Below, in pieces: positions 26,168 through 33,542 of a stretch of 64,000 nt of DNA (position 1 is the stretch's first letter; each line of letters starts with the position of its first letter). The stretch spans positions 13,898 through 77,897 of the forward strand of contig CAZODO010000014.1 of the NCBI GenBank assembly GCA_964578605.1. The letters are read 5' to 3'. This DNA is from JAXMHN01 sp964578605 (lineage in GTDB: Bacteria; Verrucomicrobiota; Verrucomicrobiia; Limisphaerales; SIBE01). Made by a program: the position numbers and the translations under genes. Under the pieces are notes generated by a model. It made no database searches. It had not been told where the DNA came from and saw only the letters and a program-made list of their open reading frames with translations.

Positions 26168-27268
26168 ATGAAAATCAGCACTTCCATAGGATTAGCCGGG
26201 TTGTTTCTCGCCGGGACCATCGGGTCTGCCCAAGGTGCCGCCACCTTAAAGGTGGGCGATCCCGCGCCAAAATTGCAGGTCGGCAAGTGGGTTCAAGGCG
26301 AACCTGTCAAGGAGCTCGAGAAGGGCAAAGTTTACATTGTCGAGTTCTGGGCGACCTGGTGCGGACCCTGCCGGGTCTCGATTCCCCATCTCAACGAGAT
26401 CCATAACCAGTTCAAAGACAAAGGATTGATCGTCATTGGCCAGGACGTCTGGGAGCGGGACGAGAGCAAGGTGGAGCCGTTCGTGAAGTCCATGGGCGAG
26501 AAAATGACCTACCGCGTCGCGTTGGACGACAAAGAGGGAAGCGAGAAAGGCAAGATGGCCGAGACCTGGATGGAAGCCGCCGGGCAGAATGGAATCCCTG
26601 CGGCGTTTCTCATCAACAAGGACGCCATCATCGCTTGGATCGGCCATCCGATGACGCTCACCCCAGAACTGGTCCAGTCCGTCCTGGACGGCAAGTTCGA
26701 TATTCAAAAGGCCCAAGCCGAATTCCTGGAGGAACAACGGAACAACGAACTACGGCGCGCTGCCCAGGTGCCGATCAGCAAACTCTCGGCCGCCCTCCAA
26801 AAAAAGGATTACGCGGAAGTCGACGCTCAATTGGCCGAGGCCGGGAAGCTCATGCCTAAGGAAGACTTCGCGAGGCTGAAGGGCTTTGTGCTCGTGGCCA
26901 AGCGCGATTATCCCGCCGTGAAGAAGCACCTTCAGGAAACCTATGACATCAAGGCCGGGCAAAAGCCGCCCACCGAGTCCGCCAATCCGTTGAACGAGAT
27001 CGCATGGCGCATGGCCCTGGACCCGGAAATCTCTGCGGCAGACCTCGCCCATGCCGAAACGATCGCTCGCTGGGCCGATGACGCCAGCGATAATAAATCC
27101 TGGATGATCATGGACACCGTCGCCCGCGTGCTCTTCCGGCGCGACAAGCAGCAGGAAGCGATCAAGCTGCAGCAGAAAGCACTTGAACTCGCGGACGAGC
27201 AGGCGAAGCCCCAATTGGAACAGACACTCGAGAGCTACAAGAAAGGCGAACTCCCGCCCGACGAATAG
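26168..27268 (+). CDS. Secreted TlpA-like thioredoxin-fold protein with C-terminal helical repeats
   Basis: About 366 residues with a Sec signal (MKISTSIGLAGLFLAGTIGS). Residues 15-170 form a thioredoxin domain with the redox motif WATWCGPCRVSIPHL and the cis-Pro loop GIPAAFLINK. From about residue 180 the protein is helical and charged, with TPR-like stretches (KQQEAIKLQQKALELADEQA). It probably acts as a periplasmic thiol reductant. The longest frame uses a TTG; the ATG at 26168 is the better start. A strong hairpin follows the gene. Confidence 0.88.
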   Translation: MKISTSIGLAGLFLAGTIGSAQGAATLKVGDPAPKLQVGKWVQGEPVKELEKGKVYIVEFWATWCGPCRVSIPHLNEIHNQFKDKGLIVIGQDVWERDESKVEPFVKSMGEKMTYRVALDDKEGSEKGKMAETWMEAAGQNGIPAAFLINKDAIIAWIGHPMTLTPELVQSVLDGKFDIQKAQAEFLEEQRNNELRRAAQVPISKLSAALQKKDYAEVDAQLAEAGKLMPKEDFARLKGFVLVAKRDYPAVKKHLQETYDIKAGQKPPTESANPLNEIAWRMALDPEISAADLAHAETIARWADDASDNKSWMIMDTVARVLFRRDKQQEAIKLQQKALELADEQAKPQLEQTLESYKKGELPPDE

Positions 27269-27298
27269 TGGCCCTGCGATTGTTCCGATTCAGAGATG

Positions 27299-27329
27299 CG
27301 GGGGGACGGAATCCATTTCGTCCCCCCGC
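27299..27329 (+). terminator. Strong hairpin downstream of the TlpA-like gene
   Basis: GCGGGGGGACG and CGTCCCCCCGC form a perfect 11-bp stem with a 9-base loop. It lies 30 bases after the stop. There is no clear T-run after it, so it may be a terminator that lacks the U-tract or a transcript-stabilising hairpin. Confidence 0.65.
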
Positions 27330-27429
27330 ACGGCCGCGATGCCCCTTGCACGTCAAAGAGGGGGCGGATGCTCATTCGATTCGTCGTTCATCTATTGACC
27401 GAATTCGATAATCCGATAACTTGTCGGAT

Positions 27430-27666
27430 ATGAAGAAGACAGCGTCGGTCGCGGAGTTCACCAAGCAGTTCGGGCCCATTACGAACGCTCTTGCTCCCGG
27501 CGAATCGGTGCAAGTGACCAGCTACGGCAAGGTGCACGGACGCTACATTCGCGAGGGAACGCCTCAACGACGCAAGAAGTGCAATCTGGGACGGCGTCTG
27601 GCCCAGGAGGACTACAGCGTGGCACAAGGACAGCAACTCATTGACGCGATCGTGTCGGAGGCATGA
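27430..27666 (+). CDS. Phd/YefM-like antitoxin
   Basis: A 78-residue protein starting MKKTASVAEFTKQFGPITNA, with GESVQVTSYGKVHGRYIREG. This is the pattern of Phd-type antitoxins: an N-terminal DNA-binding fold with a charged tail that binds the toxin. It overlaps the next gene by 4 bases (ATGA), the usual arrangement of a toxin-antitoxin pair. The ATG at 27430 is preferred over the TTG at 27421. Confidence 0.75.
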   Translation: MKKTASVAEFTKQFGPITNALAPGESVQVTSYGKVHGRYIREGTPQRRKKCNLGRRLAQEDYSVAQGQQLIDAIVSEA

Positions 27667-28106
27667 CGCATTATCTCGACCTTGGATTTCTGCTCTGCCT
27701 GGTCACCAAGTCTTCAGGCAGTCGCGCTGCCTGGGATGCGGTCCGCCCCCTTCCTCAGCCCCTCTTGATCACGGCTTACCAGGCGCTGCAAGTGGAAAAC
27801 GGCTTGCGCAAGCGCCTGCTCGGAAAGGACGCGAAACTCCAGGCTGTCGCCGCTCGGGCGTGGGGGTTGTGGCAATTCTACTTGCGCGAAATGGTCTTCG
27901 CGCTCGCTCCCGCGCCATGGGACGCCGCGTTGGCACTGGCCCGATCCTGGAACGAGCGTATTGCGATGGAACCGCCCACCAGCAGCTTTCTCCTGCATCC
28001 AGCCGTCGCAGCGTCCTGTGGTTGCACCCACTTCTTCAGTTTTCAACCCGAGTGTCGGACCCTCGCAGCCGCGGCGGGCATGAACCTCGTGCCAGCGCGG
28101 CTGTGA
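27663..28106 (+). CDS. PIN-domain toxin-like protein, divergent active site
   Basis: A 147-residue PIN-like protein. The first acidic residue is in MTHYLDLGFLLCL and the Glu in QVENGLRKRL. The third and fourth acidic positions, normally D in a DALHLA-type block and in FxTFD, appear as LLHPAVAAS and HFFSFQPEC, so two of the four metal ligands seem changed. PIN toxins cut tRNA or rRNA. It follows the antitoxin with an ATGA overlap. With two ligands missing, the nuclease may be weak, specialised or inactive. Confidence 0.72.
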   Translation: MTHYLDLGFLLCLVTKSSGSRAAWDAVRPLPQPLLITAYQALQVENGLRKRLLGKDAKLQAVAARAWGLWQFYLREMVFALAPAPWDAALALARSWNERIAMEPPTSSFLLHPAVAASCGCTHFFSFQPECRTLAAAAGMNLVPARL

Positions 28107-28176
28107 TTCGCATTCGCGACGGCGCAAGCGCCAGTCAGTCAGTCATTGGGTGCTCGTAAAGAACCACTTATAAAAC

Positions 28177-28216
28177 GTCGCACACTCTGTCCACATCTGT
28201 GGACAAAATGTGCGAC
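28177..28216. terminator. Nested-dyad hairpin between convergent genes
   Basis: GTCGCACA and TGTGCGAC form an outer 8-bp stem; inside it TGTCCACA and TGTGGACA form an inner 8-bp stem. The stems are separated by a symmetric 3-by-3 bulge (CTC opposite AAA), and flanking A and T runs extend the base. It lies between the PIN toxin stop (28106) and the stop of the leftward gene (28263), so it is well placed to act as a bidirectional terminator. Confidence 0.7.
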
Positions 28217-28262
28217 ATTTCAAAGACGCGGAGTTCTGAACCCGTCAACTCCGGGTGCGAGC

Positions 28263-29696
28263 TCAGCCTTCCTCGACCAACTTCATGCCCAGCAGGCGGA
28301 CGAGGTGGCGGGCCGTATCCATATGGTTATCGTAAAAGACCACACGGTGCAGCAGGGTCATGGCGTCTTCACTGTCAATGGCGCTGCTCCAGTTGGCAGC
28401 CATGGTCGCCGCATCACGCACTTCGGTGACAATCTGGGTCCGGCAGGCACGAACTGATCTGGCCGGGACTTCGATAATTTTGCCGGTGGACGCGAGGAGG
28501 GTTTCCAGGTTAACCAGCTTGGTGCGGGTGACGGTTTGACCCACACGGTACTGGACTTCGGGGACGCAGCCGCTGCCGCTGACCTCAGAATGCCCGCGCA
28601 ACAGGTAAGGCGCCGGTTTGCTCGCGATCCCCTCCATCTTCAAGGGCGCCGTGCAATGCGCCGTCCACAGGACGTTCCGAGACGTGTCAAAGGTGGCGTT
28701 CCCTTGGAAACCGGCGCGGTCAATCGCGTACTGGAACAGCATCATGGTCAGCAGCGAATCCATGTCGCCTTCGCAAGCGGCTGGAATCCCGCTGTCCCGG
28801 AGCCGGGCGAAGCCCAGGCAGGGGAATCCTTTGGGCAGCCAGCCCATGCACGTGCCGATCGCTAATCCCTGGGCTTGCTCCCGTTCGATAAGGCGGTGCA
28901 GAGCCACGCTGACGCGGGCCGCTTTGTTAATGTCTTCCGTCGAGGGTTCGACGATCTCTTTTGCTTCATCGGTCCAACGCTTGGCTTCCGCCCGAACCGC
29001 ATCGGCATCGGCCCCGTCGATCAGCTCTCCGAAAGCCTTCTCCTCGATCGCAATCACATCCGCCCCCAAACGTTTCTTGACTTCCTCCGGTGACCGCGCG
29101 GCTGCGGTTCCTTGAGCGGGCGGGAACAACAGGATTCGGCTTTGCTGCATCAAAGAAGGGACCCTTAGCAGCCGCAGAGCTCTTTCGAGCTCGTTATAAT
29201 CGCTCGTGGCGAACAGGGTGACCGGCTTTCCCTGCCGCTGCCAGCGGTGCGCGTACATCCAATCGTGACCGCTCGCCGGAAGCGAGAACACGATCATCGG
29301 ATGGTTGCCATCGAGAATGGGCTGCACCACCGGAAGCAGAGCAAAGATCTGCAAATTCACCGCTAGCACCGGTGTCTTGGGCCCGAACTTCTCCAGAAGC
29401 GCCGCGGTTTGCGCCGCGGTTGTGGCCTGCCCCATGATCAACTCGACATTGCCCAGGTCCTTTTCCGCCTTAACCAGCCGGGCCTTCATGGCTTCGAACT
29501 GGGTGGCATCGGCTCCCCAATTGCGGTCGGCAGGCCCTGGGTTGCCTGTGAAGATCACGCCAATTCGCGCCTTGCGAGGCAGTCGAGGCGCAGGCATTTC
29601 TCCAGCCCGTGCGTAGACAAGGCCGGCGGTTGAAATGGCCAGTCCGGCAGCCATGCCGGTCTGCAGAAACCCACGTCGCGTGCATTGGTAACACAT
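28263..29696 (-). CDS. Tat-exported protein related to L-fucose/L-arabinose isomerases
   Basis: About 477 residues. The N terminus MCYQCTRRGFLQTGMAAGLA carries an RRGFLQ twin-arginine motif and fixes the start at 29696; the longest frame to 29891 is not needed. The body fits the FucI/AraA-like fold: RIGVIFTGNPGPADRNWG, GADVIAIEEKAFGELIDG, IACEGD-like block PAACEGDMDSLLTMML and ATFDTSRNVLWTAHC. Exported members are common in Planctomycetes and Verrucomicrobia, with no proven reaction. A sugar-binding or isomerase role is inferred. It lies 3' of the CE15 esterase on the same strand. Confidence 0.78.
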   Translation of the reverse strand: MCYQCTRRGFLQTGMAAGLAISTAGLVYARAGEMPAPRLPRKARIGVIFTGNPGPADRNWGADATQFEAMKARLVKAEKDLGNVELIMGQATTAAQTAALLEKFGPKTPVLAVNLQIFALLPVVQPILDGNHPMIVFSLPASGHDWMYAHRWQRQGKPVTLFATSDYNELERALRLLRVPSLMQQSRILLFPPAQGTAAARSPEEVKKRLGADVIAIEEKAFGELIDGADADAVRAEAKRWTDEAKEIVEPSTEDINKAARVSVALHRLIEREQAQGLAIGTCMGWLPKGFPCLGFARLRDSGIPAACEGDMDSLLTMMLFQYAIDRAGFQGNATFDTSRNVLWTAHCTAPLKMEGIASKPAPYLLRGHSEVSGSGCVPEVQYRVGQTVTRTKLVNLETLLASTGKIIEVPARSVRACRTQIVTEVRDAATMAANWSSAIDSEDAMTLLHRVVFYDNHMDTARHLVRLLGMKLVEEG

Positions 29697-29902
29697 AATA
29701 GGCAAGGATATTCGCGTTGCAGAACGCAGTTTTTTGGCTGATGGTGCGACCCTACTGGCAAGAACCCCCGCTGTGCAAGCCCGGAAATGATCACCTCTCG
29801 CTGGGAACCTGCTTGCGAATAGCCGCTTGTTTTGGCGACAGGAGATAGCATCAAGAAGCCGCTGGGTTTCCCGCTGTGAATCACCCTGCACGCATCCTGC
29901 CT

Positions 29903-31069
29903 TTACCGGCGGAGCGGATGCGCGGCGGCAAAATCCATGAACCTGGCCCAGTCATACGCGGTCAGGTTATGCTCGCCGCGGCGCAAGTGGTATCCGATGG
30001 CCCCGGCGTGGAGGGGGTGTTCGGGGTCAGGCATGCGATCCGTCTCCAGGCCCTGGGTACCCAGGAGGGCGAAAACGGGCGTGGCGTGAACGGCGGTTAG
30101 GAATTCGCTCTTCGGATCCGCCCAAGCGTCTTCGGTCGCGCTGCTGATGTAAAGGAGCCGCGGGGCGATCAGCGCCGCAAGCATGTGCTGGTCCACCGGC
30201 AGTTCGTTTTCGCGGTCGTTGTACCGCTTGTAGTTGGCGCAAAACCAGTGCGGAAAGGCGCGGTTGATATCGCGAACACGCTCGCCTGTCTTGCCCCGGG
30301 CCAGGGCTGCGCCGGTCGAGCCGGAATCGTTGCTCACTACCATGGCGAAACGCTCATCCTCGGCTCCCGCCCACAAGGCTGTCTTGCCGCCTCGGGAATG
30401 GCCGACGACGGCGACGCGCCGCTTGTCGATGCGCGCGTCTTGTTCCAGGTAATCCATTGCCCGGCTTGCGCCCCAGGCCCACGCGGCAACGGCACCCCAG
30501 CGACTCCCCTCATCCGCCACCTGGGAGGGGAACAACCCAATGACCCCGTTGGTCCAGCTGTCGGCGTTGTCAGGCGCGAGATCGGCATAGTGAAAGGCCG
30601 CCGCCGCGAAGCCTTTGGCGACGATCTCTTCCGCCGGCCAGAAGGGGCTCTTGACCTTCCGTGTCGGGTCGATGTTTTCCCAGCCGCGATTGCAGATGAG
30701 AAGGAAGCACGGCGCGGGCGCAACCGTATTTGGGATGAAGAGCACGAGCCGCATGAAACCCTCGCCGCCCGGCCCGCCATAGCGGATGCGGACTTGTTTG
30801 CGCGTGGCCTTTCCTTCCATGGCATCAGCCGCTTCGTCGAAGACTTCGAACTGGAGGTCTTGCGGCCGCCCGATGGGCGCCCGTCCATAAACGTGTTGCC
30901 GAAACAACTCCAGGATCTCGGGCCTTCGTTGCCGGCGCCATTGGTCGGCTGACACCACCCTCTCTCCGGCGGAGGTGACGAGCGGATCGGGCAGATTCGC
31001 CGCGGCACCGTGCGCCAAGACGGCGGCAAGCAGGAAGCATCCGGCGGGAAGAAGAAGGCGTGGTTTCAC
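29903..31069 (-). CDS. Secreted CE15-like glucuronoyl esterase
   Basis: The alpha/beta hydrolase core carries RRVAVVGHSRGGKTALWAGA (nucleophile Ser) and the late His in RRGEHNLTAYDW, and ends near AHPL. The pattern RQHVYGRAP near the N terminus is typical of CE15. These enzymes cut ester links between lignin and glucuronoxylan. I choose the GTG at 31069 because it gives a standard signal peptide (KPRLLLPAGCFLLAAVLAHG); the ATG at 31132 would add 21 odd residues. An 11-bp array starts 82 bp upstream of that GTG. Confidence 0.83.
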   Translation of the reverse strand: MKPRLLLPAGCFLLAAVLAHGAAANLPDPLVTSAGERVVSADQWRRQRRPEILELFRQHVYGRAPIGRPQDLQFEVFDEAADAMEGKATRKQVRIRYGGPGGEGFMRLVLFIPNTVAPAPCFLLICNRGWENIDPTRKVKSPFWPAEEIVAKGFAAAAFHYADLAPDNADSWTNGVIGLFPSQVADEGSRWGAVAAWAWGASRAMDYLEQDARIDKRRVAVVGHSRGGKTALWAGAEDERFAMVVSNDSGSTGAALARGKTGERVRDINRAFPHWFCANYKRYNDRENELPVDQHMLAALIAPRLLYISSATEDAWADPKSEFLTAVHATPVFALLGTQGLETDRMPDPEHPLHAGAIGYHLRRGEHNLTAYDWARFMDFAAAHPLRR

Positions 31070-31151
31070 GGACGAGAGCGTAGACCGGCATGGCCCTGAT
31101 GACAAACATCTGTCACGCGATGCCCCGCACACCAGGCACTGCCGATATTCA

Positions 31152-31228
31152 AGTATTGTTCCACTATGGTCTTACTATTATAAGTTAGTAAAACCATGCT
31201 AGAATATTAGTTAAATGTTGGTTAAAAC
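31152..31228. repeat. 11-bp-period AT-rich inverted tandem array (locus C)
   Basis: Seven 11-bp units: AGTATTGTTCC, ACTATGGTCTT, ACTATTATAAG, then TTAGTAAAACC, ATGCTAGAATA, TTAGTTAAATG and TTGGTTAAAAC. The left units read as inverted relatives of the right ones, for example TGGTCTTACTA against TAGTAAAACCA. It lies 82 bp upstream of the chosen CE15 start. Period and architecture match loci A, B, D and E but the sequence is different. Confidence 0.6.
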
Positions 31229-31338
31229 CCGTTCCGGTCCGTGCCCAAGGCGGTTTCTGTGCGAAACCATTCCCGGGTCACCCCGGACCTCTCACGCGAA
31301 CCCGCGAGCACGTGATGGTTGGCGTTTCCCCCGAACTC

Positions 31339-33492
31339 TTACCGGCCGGAAAGCCGGAGCGGATACATCTTGGCGGCTACCTGGCGGCAGGCATCGACGA
31401 TTTCGCGGTAAGGCGTATCCGCGACGTCCACAAACCCGATCTGGTAATTCTCCTCGTCGAGGACCCGGCCGGTGGCTGGCTCGTCCTGGTACTGGAACCA
31501 GTGGCATCCCACGAACGACGGATGGCGCAGGGCGCCTTCCACGTAGTCCCGGTAAGCTTGCGCCCGCGCAGCCTGATCCCGCACCGGAACGAGCCCGGTG
31601 TGAAATAGGCCGCGGTCCAGCGCCCCGAAATGGAACTCGCCAATGATCAAGGGGACATCGGCGCCACCGTTGAATTGGAAATCCGCCACGCTGCGGTAGT
31701 ACAAATTGTAACTGACGATGTCGCAATATTTCGCCGCGGCCGCCGCCGCGAGCGGGTTGACCCAGGCGAAGCGGCAGCCAAGGTAAAGCTGGTTTGGTGC
31801 GCGTTCTTTGATGACTTCGCGCACGGTGCGGAAGTAAGTCTCCGCGGTCCGGGTGTAGAAGTGGACAAGGTCAGGGCGCGCCTTGGCGGGGTCCGGGGTG
31901 CTGGTGCTGTCGAGCATGGCTTCCCATGAGGCGTGCGCGGTTCCCCAGGAGTCGTTAAGCTTGTCGATGGTCCCGTGCTTTTCCTTGAGGCCATCGATCA
32001 GGGCGCTTTTGGCCACCTGGTTTGCCGGGGATTTTAAGGCAGCGAGGGCGAGCGATGTCTCGTCGCCCCAGGACATCTCGTTATCGGCGAAGTACCCGAT
32101 GCACCAGCGATCGTTCGCACTCCGGTTCACCTTGGCGGCCATGCCCTCGCGAAGGCGGGCTTTGAAAGCGGGATCCCAAACGTCCGGGAACTTGCCCCAA
32201 TAACCTTCGCTCCCTTCGATCATGCGCACTCCGTGGGATCCGATGGAATCGACGTAGGGTGTGCGGCGCATGAGGAAGGTGCTTTGATCGGACCACATCC
32301 CGATGGTGTTCAGTCCCCAGCTGCGGAGACGGCGGTGAATGACCTCCAGGTAGCCCTTCCCGGCGTCGGTCCCATACTTCCGCATCAAGTTGGCACCGGC
32401 GAAGTTGAAGCAGCGGGGTGAACGTCCGGCGTAATGGCCTTTGAGGGTGTTGGCGCGTTCTGCGATGAACGGCTGGAATTCGGGCTGCAGTCCGGGGAAC
32501 TCCTCGAACCACGCTTCCCGTTCCTCGATGGGGGTGACGTCCCGCATCCGGACGCAATCGATGCCTTGGGAGAAGAAAAGGCGCCCGTCCGGATCGATCA
32601 GCCACCATTTGCCCTGGACCTTCTCGGTGCGGAAGAAGCCGGATGCCTTGAGTTGGGGGCCGGCCGCCCAACCGCCGTACTGGTTCCAGTCCGCCGGACC
32701 GGAGTGAGAGTCTAATTCCTTCGCTTCGGACGCGCGGCGCGCCTGGAGATCGGCCACGGAACGGACCTTCCCGGGCCAGTCCTTGTGCTTGTACTGGCCG
32801 AAGGTGTCGATGAACGGGAAGAAAGGGTCGGCATCGCTGATCCAGGCTGTGGGAGGCACATACGAGCCGCGGGCGCGCACCTTATGCAGGTCAAAGGCAT
32901 AATCCACCTTGGGATCGCTGACGAAGACGAGCAACTGGGTGATCTTGGCCGGATCAATCGTTCCCGGCCCGCCCTTGGCGACGGGATAGCCGCGCATGCC
33001 AAAGAGTTTTCCGTCCAGCGTGCTATCTGCCGCCCGCCTGAGACGCACCGCGAGTGTGCCCGAACGGCCGGGCTCGACGGTGAGCGACCCGGTCACGCAG
33101 TGGTCCGTTCCGTTTGCCCCCGTGTTGTCGACGCGGCAGGAAACGGTCACGGGGCGGGCGCCGGGGTTGGAAAGGTCCAGGGCCAATTCGTCGAAGGCGC
33201 TCAAGTTCCACATTTCCGCCGGCGCTTTGAGAGTGACGCCCGGCCAGCGCTGGGAATGGCCGGTGTTGACCCGGAGAACCTGGCCCGCCGCGGAGGAAGC
33301 CAGGGACGCTTTGGCGTCAGAAACCGTCATCCGGCTGGTGTCGAAGTCAGCGTCGAAATGGAGCAGATTGAGGGCCGGTTCCGGATCGGCCGGCCAAAGG
33401 GAAAGAGGGCCTTGGAGAGCGATCGCCAGCAGGATCATTGGCGCACGGAGGCCCGGATGGCTCAGCGCGAAACGAGGGAGGGTCAGGTTCAT
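31339..33492 (-). CDS. Secreted GH50-like agarase-family glycoside hydrolase
   Basis: About 717 residues with a signal peptide near MILLAIALQGPLSLWPADPE. A beta-sandwich carbohydrate-binding domain (about residues 35-200) comes before a TIM barrel. The motifs YFADNEMSWGDE (acid/base Glu) and PLIIGEFHFGALDRG (nucleophile Glu) match GH50 agarases, as does WWLIDPDGRLFFSQGIDCVR. GH50 members cut beta-1,4 links of agarose or related galactans. The start is the ATG at 33492; the longer frame to 34140 only shadows the GH32 gene. Confidence 0.85.
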   Translation of the reverse strand: MNLTLPRFALSHPGLRAPMILLAIALQGPLSLWPADPEPALNLLHFDADFDTSRMTVSDAKASLASSAAGQVLRVNTGHSQRWPGVTLKAPAEMWNLSAFDELALDLSNPGARPVTVSCRVDNTGANGTDHCVTGSLTVEPGRSGTLAVRLRRAADSTLDGKLFGMRGYPVAKGGPGTIDPAKITQLLVFVSDPKVDYAFDLHKVRARGSYVPPTAWISDADPFFPFIDTFGQYKHKDWPGKVRSVADLQARRASEAKELDSHSGPADWNQYGGWAAGPQLKASGFFRTEKVQGKWWLIDPDGRLFFSQGIDCVRMRDVTPIEEREAWFEEFPGLQPEFQPFIAERANTLKGHYAGRSPRCFNFAGANLMRKYGTDAGKGYLEVIHRRLRSWGLNTIGMWSDQSTFLMRRTPYVDSIGSHGVRMIEGSEGYWGKFPDVWDPAFKARLREGMAAKVNRSANDRWCIGYFADNEMSWGDETSLALAALKSPANQVAKSALIDGLKEKHGTIDKLNDSWGTAHASWEAMLDSTSTPDPAKARPDLVHFYTRTAETYFRTVREVIKERAPNQLYLGCRFAWVNPLAAAAAAKYCDIVSYNLYYRSVADFQFNGGADVPLIIGEFHFGALDRGLFHTGLVPVRDQAARAQAYRDYVEGALRHPSFVGCHWFQYQDEPATGRVLDEENYQIGFVDVADTPYREIVDACRQVAAKMYPLRLSGR

Positions 33493-33542
33493 GGGCAGAT
33501 AGGTCTGTGGTGAGGAGCGAGCGGCATGAGAATGCTTTGCGA

